In this document: positions 42,594 to 50,474 of the stretch, one piece after another
Numbering within the stretch: the stretch's first letter is position 1
Layout of the letters: every line of letters begins with the position of its first letter
Source: Halorubrum cibi
GTDB lineage: Archaea > Halobacteriota > Halobacteria > Halobacteriales > Haloferacaceae
Direction: 5' to 3'
Length of the DNA: 64,000 nt
Assembly: GCF_900182635.1 (NCBI RefSeq)
Contig: NZ_FXTD01000003.1
Coordinates: 62,001 to 126,000 of the forward strand
Made by a program: the position numbers and the translations under genes
The notes under the pieces: model-generated
The model's database searches: none
Seen by the model: the letters and a program-made list of their open reading frames with translations, nothing else
Told to the model about the DNA's origin: nothing

Positions 42594-43763
42594 TCACCCG
42601 TCGTCGGACTCCGCCAGGACCGGCCAGTGTGCGCGGTGGTGATCGATCGCCTCATCGAGCCACGCGTCGACGAGTTCGGTCGGCTCGTCGAGCCACGCCA
42701 TCGGGTCGTCGTGGCCGTACCCCTCCAGGTCGACGAGCCGGTCGAGGACGCCCTCGAGGACGCCGAGGGTTGCGAAAGAGAGGTGCGACGGCTGGTAGCC
42801 GCCCTCCTGGATCAGCGCCAGGCGGCCGTCGGCGACGTCGTCTGCGAGCGTCCGGACCCGCGAGCCGAGCGTTCGGAACCCGCCGCGGGTGACGAGATTG
42901 CGGCCGTTGGGGTCGACCGTCCCCGCGTCCTGCCCGGCGCTCACGAGGACGAGGTCGGGGTCGTACGACCGGACGACCGGCTCGACGACGTCCTCGAACA
43001 GGCGCTCGTACCCGCGGTCGCCGGTGCCCGGCGGGAGCGGGACGTTGAGGGTGTACCCCGTTCCGTCCCCCTCGCCGACCTCCGCGAGCGACCCCTCCTG
43101 GGGATGGTACTCGGACCACGAGCCGTGGTCGTGGTGGGCGCTCACGAGGAGCGCGTCGTCGCGGTCGTAGAAGGCCTCCTGGGTTCCGTTGCCGTGGTGG
43201 ACGTCCCAGTCGACGATCGCGACCCGATCCGCGCCCGACGCGATCGCGTCTTCGGCGGCGATCGCCGCGTTGTTGAGGAAGCAGAACCCGTCCGCCTGCG
43301 TCGGCTGCGCGTGGTGGCCGCTCGGGCGACAGAGCGCGTACGGAAGCCCCGGTCGTCCCGACAGCGCGTGGTCGGCGGCGGCGACCGCGGCCCCGGCCGC
43401 GACGCGCGCCGCGTCGTACGTCGCCTCGTTCGCGCCGGTGGTGGTTCGGCCGATCCGCCCGCCGCCGTCGGCACAGAACTCCTCCAGCCAGTCGACGTAG
43501 TCGGCGTCGTGAACGCGCTCGATGGCCTCCATCGTTGCCCGTTCCGGCTCGAGGAAGCGACTCTCCTCGGGGAAGCCGTGCTCCACCGTCGCCACGATGT
43601 TCTCGACGCGCTCGCGGCGGTCCGGGTGCGTCTCGTCGGCGGCGACGATCGGCGTCGACGGGTGTTTGAACGCTCCCGCCGGCTGTTCGTGATCCAGCAT
43701 GCGCTCGTGCCAGTAGACCGTGAGATCGGCGTCCTCGGAGCGCCCCGTCGATTCAGCCGTCAC
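42594..43763 (-). CDS. Histone deacetylase / acetylpolyamine amidohydrolase family protein
   Basis: A 389-residue zinc amidohydrolase. Active-site blocks: RPSGHHAQPTQADGFCFLNNAAIAA (His-His dyad), VDWDVHHGNGTQEAFY (Asp and His metal ligands), SAHHDHGSWSEYHPQEG, SAGQDAGTVDP (Asp ligand position) and IQEGGYQ. Start: GTG at 43763, seven bases after a strong GGAGGTG ribosome binding site; an upstream frame extension is Arg-rich. Members deacetylate proteins, acetylpolyamines or small amides. A link to the adjacent osmolyte cluster (acetylated diamines) is possible but unproven. Confidence 0.92.
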   Translation of the reverse strand: MTAESTGRSEDADLTVYWHERMLDHEQPAGAFKHPSTPIVAADETHPDRRERVENIVATVEHGFPEESRFLEPERATMEAIERVHDADYVDWLEEFCADGGGRIGRTTTGANEATYDAARVAAGAAVAAADHALSGRPGLPYALCRPSGHHAQPTQADGFCFLNNAAIAAEDAIASGADRVAIVDWDVHHGNGTQEAFYDRDDALLVSAHHDHGSWSEYHPQEGSLAEVGEGDGTGYTLNVPLPPGTGDRGYERLFEDVVEPVVRSYDPDLVLVSAGQDAGTVDPNGRNLVTRGGFRTLGSRVRTLADDVADGRLALIQEGGYQPSHLSFATLGVLEGVLDRLVDLEGYGHDDPMAWLDEPTELVDAWLDEAIDHHRAHWPVLAESDDG

Positions 43764-44155
43764 CGTCTCGCACCTCCGTGAGTCGAGTCGCCTGCGCTCG
43801 ATCCGGTCGGATCCGGTTCCGTTCGGTTCGTCTCCGCGTCGGCGGTCGTCCGTTCGGACGATAGGTGTGTCGCGTGTCGCACGGTCTCGCTTTCGCGGGA
43901 GGTGTGAAAAAATCACGGCGTCGGATCGGCGTTCGGGAGTTTCCGGCACTGTGTGCCGGCTTTCCCGCCCGCTTGCGCAGACGTACACAACAACCGTGTA
44001 CTACGGGTACGAAAAAGAACAACATTTATGTAAGTTCCATTCAACAAGCGGACTGTGCTATCACGTATCACGGCAGTCGGCCGGCGAGGGGGATCGGACG
44101 ACGTCCGTCGCGTGCGCTCGAAATCGTTGAAGCGATTCGAGGGAGGTGACTCCGC
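43764..44155. other. Divergent region between HDAC-like gene and BCCT transporter
   Basis: About 390 bases. It contains the palindromic site at 43984-44000, a TATA-like CATTTATG at about 44023-44030 and, at its end, a perfect GGAGGTGA ribosome binding site (44142-44149) seven bases before the GTG start of the transporter. No gene is seen. Confidence 0.6.
43984..44000. promoter_or_regulatory. Palindromic operator TACAC-N7-GTGTA, BCCT promoter
   Basis: TACAC, spacer AACAACC, GTGTA, flanked by G and C that extend the arms. It lies about 20 bases upstream of the TATA-like box of the transporter. The same 17-bp pattern occurs at 45999-46015 and 48723-48739. Confidence 0.6.
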
Positions 44156-45865
44156 GTGAGCGACGCGGAGGACGCCGAGGGTCCGGTCGCGAGGTTCCGC
44201 GAGGAGATCGATCCGGTCGTCTTCGCGTTCGGCGCGCTGATAACCCTGGGCGTGATCGTCGCGTTCTTCATCAGTCCGTCCGCCGTCGAGGACGGCATCT
44301 CGTCGCTGAACGACCAGCTTCTCGGCGCGTTCAACTGGGCGCTGATGCTGATCGTCTTCCTGATCGTGTTGTTCCTGCTGTTCCTGATCGTTGGACCGTG
44401 GGGAGGGATCAAGCTCGGCGACGAGCCCCCGGAGTACAGCTTCCTCTCCTTCTTCGCGATGCTGTACTCGGCGGGATTCGCGGCCGGCGTCGTGTTCTGG
44501 GGGCCGACCGAGGCGCTGTTCTACTACGATAACCCCTCGCCGCTTTTCAGTACCGTCGAGGGCGGAACGGCCGAGGCGATGACGATCGCCGTCCAACAGA
44601 CGCTGTTCCACTGGGCGCTGCCGCAGCTCGCGGTGTTCACCATCATGGGCGTCGCGATCGGCTACTTCGCGTACAACTACGAGAACGTCCCGCTGCGCGT
44701 CTCCTCCGCGCTCACGCCGATCCTCGGTGCGGACAACCTCGACGGCCCGGCCGCGAAGGTCGTCGATATCCTCGCCGTCTTCGCGACGATCGGCGGCGTC
44801 GCCACGTCGCTCGGCTTCATCGGGAGCCAGTTCGTCACCGGGCTCGACTACCAGTGGGGGATCAACATGGGCGATCTCGGCATCCTGCTCGTGGTCACCA
44901 TGATGACCCTGCTTTTCACGACCTCGATGGTGCTCGGGGTCGACAAGGGGATCCGCCGGCTCTCGAATTTCAACATGGTCCTCTTCGTCGCGCTCATGCT
45001 CGTGACGTTCGTCGTCGGCCCGTCGCTGTTCCTCGTGCTGCTCGGGACGCAGGCGTTCGGCGGGATGATATCCGAGTTCGTCTCGATGAGCCTCTTCACC
45101 GGTGCCGGACCGATGGGTGCGGGCGACAGCGGTGCGACCGGGTGGGTGAACGCGTGGACGGTGTTCTACTGGGCGTGGGCGCTCTCGTGGTCGCCCTTCG
45201 CGGGGCTGTTCATCGCGCGGATCTCCAAGGGACGGACCGTCCGTGAGGTCGCGTTCACGGGGATCGTCGCGACCTCCGGTGCGACCATCCCGTGGTTCAC
45301 GTTCGTCGGCGGCACCGCGGTCTGGGCACAACACAACGGCATCGCCGATTTCGGCGCGGTGATCGCCGGCGAGGCCGGCCCGGAGGTGTCCGGCTTCATC
45401 CTCTTCGAGGCGCTAAACTTCACGTTGAACCTCGGCGGAGCGTCGATGACGATCCCGATCGGATCCGTGCTGATCTACGTGTTCATGATCCTCGTGACGA
45501 CCTTCTTCGTCACGTCCGCGGACTCCTCGACGCTCGCCGTCTCGATGATGACGACCGGCGGGAAGGCGGAGCCGTCGAACATCAACCGGATCTTCTGGGG
45601 CGTCGTCCTCGGGATGACCGCGGCGATCCTGATGATCCTCGGCGGCACCGGCAGCGCGAACACGCTCCAGCAGGCGGCGATCATCACCGGGACCCCGTTC
45701 GCCTTCGTCTGCTTCCTCGCGATGCTGGCGCTGATCAAGGACTTCGGTGAGAACTACGACCAGGTGCTCTTCCAGAACGAGACCACGCTGTACGGATCAC
45801 GGGACGACTCCGGATCACAGACCGGATCGCGGACCGGATCCGCCGTCGAATCCGACGACGACTGA
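44156..45865 (+). CDS. BCCT-family osmolyte transporter (betaine/choline/ectoine type)
   Basis: A 569-residue secondary transporter with about twelve helices. BCCT marks: GPWGGIKLGDEPPEYSFLSFFAMLYSAGFAAGVVFWGPTEALFYY, QQTLFHWALPQLAVFTI, and in helix 8 WTVFYWAWALSWSPFAGLFIARISKGRTVREV with the Trp box for quaternary-ammonium or ectoine binding. The acidic C-terminal tail has SDSGSQTGS repeats. Start: GTG at 44156 with a perfect SD. The substrate is not fixed by the sequence; the downstream ectoine-hydrolase-like gene and the shared operator favour ectoine or a similar compatible solute. Confidence 0.93.
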   Translation: MSDAEDAEGPVARFREEIDPVVFAFGALITLGVIVAFFISPSAVEDGISSLNDQLLGAFNWALMLIVFLIVLFLLFLIVGPWGGIKLGDEPPEYSFLSFFAMLYSAGFAAGVVFWGPTEALFYYDNPSPLFSTVEGGTAEAMTIAVQQTLFHWALPQLAVFTIMGVAIGYFAYNYENVPLRVSSALTPILGADNLDGPAAKVVDILAVFATIGGVATSLGFIGSQFVTGLDYQWGINMGDLGILLVVTMMTLLFTTSMVLGVDKGIRRLSNFNMVLFVALMLVTFVVGPSLFLVLLGTQAFGGMISEFVSMSLFTGAGPMGAGDSGATGWVNAWTVFYWAWALSWSPFAGLFIARISKGRTVREVAFTGIVATSGATIPWFTFVGGTAVWAQHNGIADFGAVIAGEAGPEVSGFILFEALNFTLNLGGASMTIPIGSVLIYVFMILVTTFFVTSADSSTLAVSMMTTGGKAEPSNINRIFWGVVLGMTAAILMILGGTGSANTLQQAAIITGTPFAFVCFLAMLALIKDFGENYDQVLFQNETTLYGSRDDSGSQTGSRTGSAVESDDD

Positions 45866-45983
45866 ATCGGTTACCGGCCGAATCAGTTCCGGCCGAATCG
45901 ATCGATCGAATCCGATTGCGGATCGGGATCTCGTTTTCGCGTTCACGTCTCCGCTCTCACCCGTCTCACGCATCGGGAGAAGA

Positions 45984-45990
45984 TTTTAAT
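45984..45990 (+). promoter_or_regulatory. TATA box of the aminotransferase gene
   Basis: TTTTAAT centred 28 bases before the ATG at 46015, so the message is probably leaderless. The palindromic operator lies between this box and the start. Confidence 0.6.
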
Positions 45991-45998
45991 GGACACTA

Positions 45999-46015
45999 TA
46001 CACACTTACTGTGTA
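45999..46015. promoter_or_regulatory. Palindromic operator TACAC-N7-GTGTA overlapping the aminotransferase start
   Basis: TACAC, spacer ACTTACT, GTGTA; arms extend to ATACACA/TGTGTAT. Its last A is the first base of the start codon. The position between TATA box and start suits a repressor. Confidence 0.62.
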
Positions 46016-47376
46016 TGGACAGGGACACCGCGGAGCCGGACACCGGCGGATTGCCGGGACCGAACGCCGAGAAGTGGGTCGAACACTACGGCGAGCACGC
46101 CGCGCCCAGCGAGTACTCCCACGAGTTCGTCTGGGACGTCACGGAGGAGGCGGACGGCCCCTTCGTCACCGACGTCGACGGCAACGTCCTCATGGACTTC
46201 ACGTGTCACATCGGGGCCGCGCCGCTCGGCTACAACAACGAGAAGGTGCTCGGCACGCTCCGGGAGTTCGACCTCGTCGAGCCGATGAAGATCGCGGGCC
46301 AGGACATGTACTTCGGCTCCGGACCGGACCCCGACGACGCGCCCTTCCCGGGCTCGACACAGCTGATGGAGAAGCTCACGGAGGTCTCCGCGTCGTTCGG
46401 GCTCGACACGGTCTTCCTCTCGAACTCCGGGGCCGAGGCGATCGAGAACGCGATGAAGGTCGCACACGACCACAAGCCGGCCGCGAAGTACGGCTTCGCG
46501 TTCGGCGGAAGCTTCCACGGCCGCACCCTCGGGACGCTCTCTCTCACCAACTCCAAGGACGTGTATACCCGTCACTATCCCGAGATCGCCGGGATCGAGA
46601 CGGTCCCGTTCTGTGCGGACCGCGAGTGTACCCCCGAGACGTGCGACTGTGGCTTCTTCGCCGGCGGCGGCTCACAGCTGCGGAACTCGCTCTCGCCGGA
46701 GGGCGGCCACGTCGACCCCGCCGAGGTCGCGTTCGTCGTTCTCGAGCCGATCCAGGGCGTCGGCGGCTACCGCTTCCCGAGCGAGCCGTTCATGGCGGAG
46801 GTCGGCACGGTGGCCGACGAGTACGACATCCCCCTGATCGTCGACGAGATCCAGTCCGGCGTCGGTCGCACCGGGAGGTTCTGGGCGTCGGAACACTACG
46901 ACCTCGAGCCCGACGTGATCGGGGCCGCGAAGGCGCTCCGCGTCGGCGCGACGGTCGGGCGCTCGGAGCTGTTTCCCGACGAGAAGAACCGGCTCGGCTC
47001 CACGTTCGGCGGCGGCGACCTCCTCGGGTCGATGACCGGCGCGCTCACGATCGAGGCAATCGAGGAGCACGACCTGCTCGCGAACGCGCGGACGCGCGGG
47101 CGGCAGGCGAAGGAACTGCTCGCGGACGACGCGGGCGACCACGTCGTCGACGTGCGCGGCAAGGGCCTCATGCTCGCCGTCGAGTTCGACACGCCCGACC
47201 GCCGCGACGACGTGGTCGCGGAGGCGCTGGAGCGCGGCCTGCTCACGCTCGGCTGCGGCAAGAAGACGATCCGACTGTTGCCCCCGCTCGATTCGACCGA
47301 ACGCGAGATCGACCTGGGGATCTCGATCTTCCTCGATGCGGTCGCGGCCGCGGGTCCGACGCCGACGACCGCCTGA
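46015..47376 (+). CDS. Class III aminotransferase (candidate diaminobutyrate/omega-amino acid transaminase)
   Basis: A 453-residue PLP enzyme of the acetylornithine/GABA/lysine-epsilon aminotransferase group. Blocks: MDFTCHIGAAPLGYNN, FLSNSGAEAIENAMKVAH, FGGSFHGRTLGTLSLTNSK, EPIQGVGGYRFP, LIVDEIQSGVGRTGRFWA and the PLP-Lys segment GAAKALRVGATVGR, then LGSTFGGGDLLGS, which resembles lysine 6-transaminases. A Cys-rich insert CADRECTPETCDC (about residues 200-212) could bind metal. By context it may transaminate L-2,4-diaminobutyrate (DoeD role). It has its own leaderless promoter with an overlapping operator. Confidence 0.88.
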   Translation: MDRDTAEPDTGGLPGPNAEKWVEHYGEHAAPSEYSHEFVWDVTEEADGPFVTDVDGNVLMDFTCHIGAAPLGYNNEKVLGTLREFDLVEPMKIAGQDMYFGSGPDPDDAPFPGSTQLMEKLTEVSASFGLDTVFLSNSGAEAIENAMKVAHDHKPAAKYGFAFGGSFHGRTLGTLSLTNSKDVYTRHYPEIAGIETVPFCADRECTPETCDCGFFAGGGSQLRNSLSPEGGHVDPAEVAFVVLEPIQGVGGYRFPSEPFMAEVGTVADEYDIPLIVDEIQSGVGRTGRFWASEHYDLEPDVIGAAKALRVGATVGRSELFPDEKNRLGSTFGGGDLLGSMTGALTIEAIEEHDLLANARTRGRQAKELLADDAGDHVVDVRGKGLMLAVEFDTPDRRDDVVAEALERGLLTLGCGKKTIRLLPPLDSTEREIDLGISIFLDAVAAAGPTPTTA

Positions 47377-47409
47377 GTCCGGAGCCGACCCTCTCCCGAC
47401 GAAGGCCCG

Positions 47410-48690
47410 TTATCGCCCCGCGTCGCCGACGCCGAGGACCGCCTCGGTCAATACCTCGACGCCGATGGGAAGGCTCTCCTCGTCGACGTCAAACGTCGGT
47501 GAGTGGTGGCCGGTGGGGTGGTCGGTGCCGACGATCATGTACGTCGCGAGTCCGCCGTTCGACTGGACGCGGTCCATCAGGTACGTCGCGTCCTCGCTCG
47601 CGCCGAAGTCCGCGACCGGCAGCACCTCGGTCACGCCCTCGACCCCCTCGGCGACGGAGGCGACGTGGTCTGCGAGTTCCGGATCGCTGTCCGCCCGCGG
47701 ACACTCGGTCGTGACCTCGAACTCGAGCTCGCAGCCGTGCGACTCGGCGGCCCCGCGGAACGCCCGCTTCAGCCGCGATTTGCCGTACTCCTTGAGCGCC
47801 GTCGTCTCGCCGCGGGCCTCCGCCTCGACGCGCGCGCGGTCGGCGATCACGTTGCTCGCGGTCCCGGCCTCCGCACGTCCCACGTTCACGCGGGTCATTC
47901 CCTCGCTGTGTCTGGGGATCCCATACGCGTTCGAGATGGCGGTACCGAGCGCCTGCATCGCGTTGTCGCCCTCCTCCGGGGACTTCCCGGCGTGCGCCGA
48001 CGTGCCGTGGAAGGTGGCCTCGACGTGGGCGATCGCGAGCGCCCGCTCGATCCCGGCGACGACCCGACCGGTGGGGTGGCCGAGACCGACGTGGACCGCG
48101 AACAGGTAGTCGATCCCGTCGATGAACCGGCTCTCGGCCATCGGATGGCCGCCGCCGCCGAGCTCCTCCGCGGGCTGGAAGAAGGCGACGAACCGCCCGG
48201 AGAAGTCGCTCTCCTTCACGGCCTCGAGCGTCGCGAGCCCCATGGTCATGTGGGCGTCGTGGCCGCAGGCGTGCATCACGCCGTCCGTCTCCGACCGGAA
48301 GCCCTCGCGGACGGGGGCGTGGTCGTCGTCGGTCGACTCCTCGATGAACAGGCCGTCGATGTCGACGCGGAGCCCGACGGTCGGTCCCTCACCGCGCTCG
48401 AGGACGGCCACGCAGCCGGTGACGCCGCCGGCGGTTCGTTCGAGCACGTCCTCGCGCGCGCCGAGGTCGCGGGCGCGTTCGACCCACTCGTCGTAGGCGT
48501 CGTCCTCGAGGACGCCCATCCGATCGTCGGGATCGTACGCCTCGCGGCCGACCGCGAGCTCGTCGACGCCGATCCGCTCTATCTCCTCGACCAGTCGGCT
48601 CGTCGTGTAGAACTCGCGCCAGCCGGGCTCGGGGTGTTCGTGGAACTCTCGGCGCGTCTCGACGAGCCGCTCGGCGACGGACCCTGTCAT
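47410..48690 (-). CDS. M20D amidohydrolase (candidate N-acetyl-diaminobutyrate deacetylase)
   Basis: A 426-residue metallo-amidohydrolase of the hippurate/IAA-amino acid hydrolase group. Motifs: RREFHEHPEPGWREFYTT, GLRVDIDGL, HACGHDAHMTMGLA (metal ligands), FFQPAEELGGGG, FHGTSAHAGKSPEEGDNAMQAL (dimerisation domain) and GTDHPTGHHSPTFDVDEES. Start: ATG at 48690 with a TATA-like CTTAAG about 27 bases upstream, hence leaderless. Such enzymes release acyl groups from N-acyl amino acids. Beside an ectoine-hydrolase-like gene it could do the deacetylation step that DoeB/EutE (a different fold) does in bacteria; that is inference. Confidence 0.9.
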   Translation of the reverse strand: MTGSVAERLVETRREFHEHPEPGWREFYTTSRLVEEIERIGVDELAVGREAYDPDDRMGVLEDDAYDEWVERARDLGAREDVLERTAGGVTGCVAVLERGEGPTVGLRVDIDGLFIEESTDDDHAPVREGFRSETDGVMHACGHDAHMTMGLATLEAVKESDFSGRFVAFFQPAEELGGGGHPMAESRFIDGIDYLFAVHVGLGHPTGRVVAGIERALAIAHVEATFHGTSAHAGKSPEEGDNAMQALGTAISNAYGIPRHSEGMTRVNVGRAEAGTASNVIADRARVEAEARGETTALKEYGKSRLKRAFRGAAESHGCELEFEVTTECPRADSDPELADHVASVAEGVEGVTEVLPVADFGASEDATYLMDRVQSNGGLATYMIVGTDHPTGHHSPTFDVDEESLPIGVEVLTEAVLGVGDAGR

Positions 48691-48722
48691 GTGTGTCCGT
48701 GGCGCCCGAACCCACTTAAGCA

Positions 48723-48739
48723 TACACGATGATCGTGTA
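48723..48739. promoter_or_regulatory. Perfect palindromic operator TACAC-N7-GTGTA between divergent genes
   Basis: TACACGAT-G-ATCGTGTA, eight perfect base pairs around a single centre base. It lies just upstream of the TATA-like element of the amidohydrolase and about 20 bases before the A-rich promoter stretch of the dehydrogenase gene, so it can serve both directions. Confidence 0.68.
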
Positions 48740-48822
48740 CGAGAGCTACAAGAACTACAAAAAAGGTAAGTAGCGTACCGTCGAATCCGCGGACGTCACC
48801 GCCGCACGGCGGCGGATCCACC

Positions 48823-49806
48823 ATGAGCGACCAGCCAGATATCGTCGTCCTCCGTCAGGGGACCGAGGGACTGTCGATGGGATCGTACGCCGAGACGCTC
48901 CGCGAGCGCCTGCCCGACCGCGAGGTCGCGCTGGCGCGGACGCCCGCGGAGGAGCGCGAACTCGTCCCGCGGGCGCGAGTCGTTACCGGGATCACGGTCG
49001 ACGAGGCGCAGATCGCCGACGCGGACCACCTGGAGCTGTTCGCGTGTACCTTCGCCGGCACCGATCACGTGCCCGTCGAGGCGCTCGCGGACCGCGGCGT
49101 GGCCGTCACCAACGCCGGCGGGATCCACGCGCCGGGGATCGCGGAGCAGTCGATCGCCAACATGCTCGTGTTCGCCCGCCGGCTCCACGAGGGGTGGCGG
49201 CGCAAGTCGAACGCGGAGTGGCGGCACTTCCAGTCGTACGAGTTCACGGGCAGCACCGTCACCGTGATCGGCCTCGGCTCCATCGGCCAGCACGTCGTCG
49301 ACCGCCTCGAGGGGTTCGACGTGGAGACGATCGGGGTCCGCTACACCCCCTCGAAGGGCGGCCCGACGGACGAGGTGGTCGGCTTCGAGGAGGACGCGAT
49401 CCACGACGCGCTCTCCCGCAGCGACTACGTCGTGATCGCGTGCCCGCTCAACGACCTCACCCGCGGGCTGATCGGCGAGGCGGAGCTGGCGACGCTGCCG
49501 CCGCACGCGGTCGTCGTCAACGCCGCCCGCGGCGGGATCGTCGACACCGACGCCCTGGTGTCCGCGCTCCGATCCAGCGGACTCCGCGGGGCCGCCCTCG
49601 ACGTCACGGACCCGGAGCCGCTGCCCGCGGACCACCCGCTGTGGGACCTCGAGAACTGCCTGATCACGCCCCACACCGGCGGCCACACCCCGAAACACTG
49701 GGACCGGCTCGCCGACATCGTCGCCGACAACGTCGCCGCGCTCGATTCCGGCGGCGACCCCGCCGACCTCCGGAACCTCGTCGCCGCGCCCGACGACGGG
49801 AACTGA
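48823..49806 (+). CDS. D-2-hydroxyacid dehydrogenase
   Basis: A 327-residue NAD(P)-dependent dehydrogenase of the D-isomer 2-hydroxyacid family. The dinucleotide-binding motif is VTVIGLGSIGQHVV, and catalytic Arg in NAARGGIVDT, Glu in VTDPEPLPADHPLW and His in LITPHTGGHTP are in place. It reduces 2-oxoacids or oxidises D-2-hydroxyacids; the substrate is open. It starts 133 bases from the divergent amidohydrolase, sharing the palindrome, so it may take part in the same pathway, for instance handling an oxoacid side product. Start: ATG at 48823. Confidence 0.93.
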   Translation: MSDQPDIVVLRQGTEGLSMGSYAETLRERLPDREVALARTPAEERELVPRARVVTGITVDEAQIADADHLELFACTFAGTDHVPVEALADRGVAVTNAGGIHAPGIAEQSIANMLVFARRLHEGWRRKSNAEWRHFQSYEFTGSTVTVIGLGSIGQHVVDRLEGFDVETIGVRYTPSKGGPTDEVVGFEEDAIHDALSRSDYVVIACPLNDLTRGLIGEAELATLPPHAVVVNAARGGIVDTDALVSALRSSGLRGAALDVTDPEPLPADHPLWDLENCLITPHTGGHTPKHWDRLADIVADNVAALDSGGDPADLRNLVAAPDDGN

Positions 49807-49928
49807 GTTACCGTGCGGTGACGTCGCCGGCGACACCGAGGGGGCGGAGCCGCCGAGCGTCGTCCGTCTGTAATTCGTCATCCGTCTTTAATACCTCAGC
49901 GAGCGTATGTGTTCTCGGTGTACTATCA

Positions 49929-50453
49929 ATGGTAACCGATCGGTCAACCGCCGGAGACGCCGTCGACGCCGCCGTCGAGGAATCGACGAGCGACCCGCTC
50001 GCGGGAGAGAAATCGATGGGTGCGGAGGCGGTTGATCCGCAGACGACGGAGTCGGAAGCGGCCGCGACGCCCGCCGACACGGCGACGGGTACCGGGCTCG
50101 AATCCAACGTCGCGGGCGCGCTCAGCTACCTGCTCGGGCCGATCACGGGCGTGCTGTTCTACGTCCTGGAACCCGAGGACGCGTTCGTCCGGTTCCACGC
50201 GGTCCAGAGCACGCTCGTCTTCGGCGGGCTGTTCGCGGCCTCGCTGGTGCTTTCGGTCGGTCTCACACTGCTCTCGTTCCTGCCCGGTGTCGGGTGGATC
50301 GCGGCGGCGGTGTTGGGGATCGGAGGCCTGCTCCTCACGCCGGTCGCGCTCCTCGCGTGGGCGTTCCTGCTGTACAAGGCCTACATCGGCGAGGAGTACG
50401 CGGTGCCGCTCGTGGGCTCGTACGCCCGGTCGTACGCGACCGTCGACGAGTGA
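49929..50453 (+). CDS. DUF4870-type small membrane protein
   Basis: A 174-residue protein: about 60 acidic, disordered N-terminal residues, then three helices (NVAGALSYLLGPITGVLFYVLEPEDAFVRFHAVQST, LFAASLVLSVGLTLLSFLPGVGWIAAAVLG and LLTPVALLAWAFLLYKAYIGEEYAVPLVG). The EPEDxFVRFHAxQS loop and the final GEEYxxPLxG are hallmarks of DUF4870/Tic20-like proteins. Function is unknown. It is convergent with the ectoine-hydrolase-like gene, 21 bases between stops. It may be a bystander in the osmolyte cluster. Confidence 0.85.
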   Translation: MVTDRSTAGDAVDAAVEESTSDPLAGEKSMGAEAVDPQTTESEAAATPADTATGTGLESNVAGALSYLLGPITGVLFYVLEPEDAFVRFHAVQSTLVFGGLFAASLVLSVGLTLLSFLPGVGWIAAAVLGIGGLLLTPVALLAWAFLLYKAYIGEEYAVPLVGSYARSYATVDE

Positions 50454-50474
50454 GTCCTCGCCGCCGTCCGCCCT

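Noticed and set aside
49929-50453. Assigning the DUF4870-type protein to the ectoine-like pathway
   Set aside because: It has no operator of the shared type and the family is found in many unrelated contexts; only position links it.
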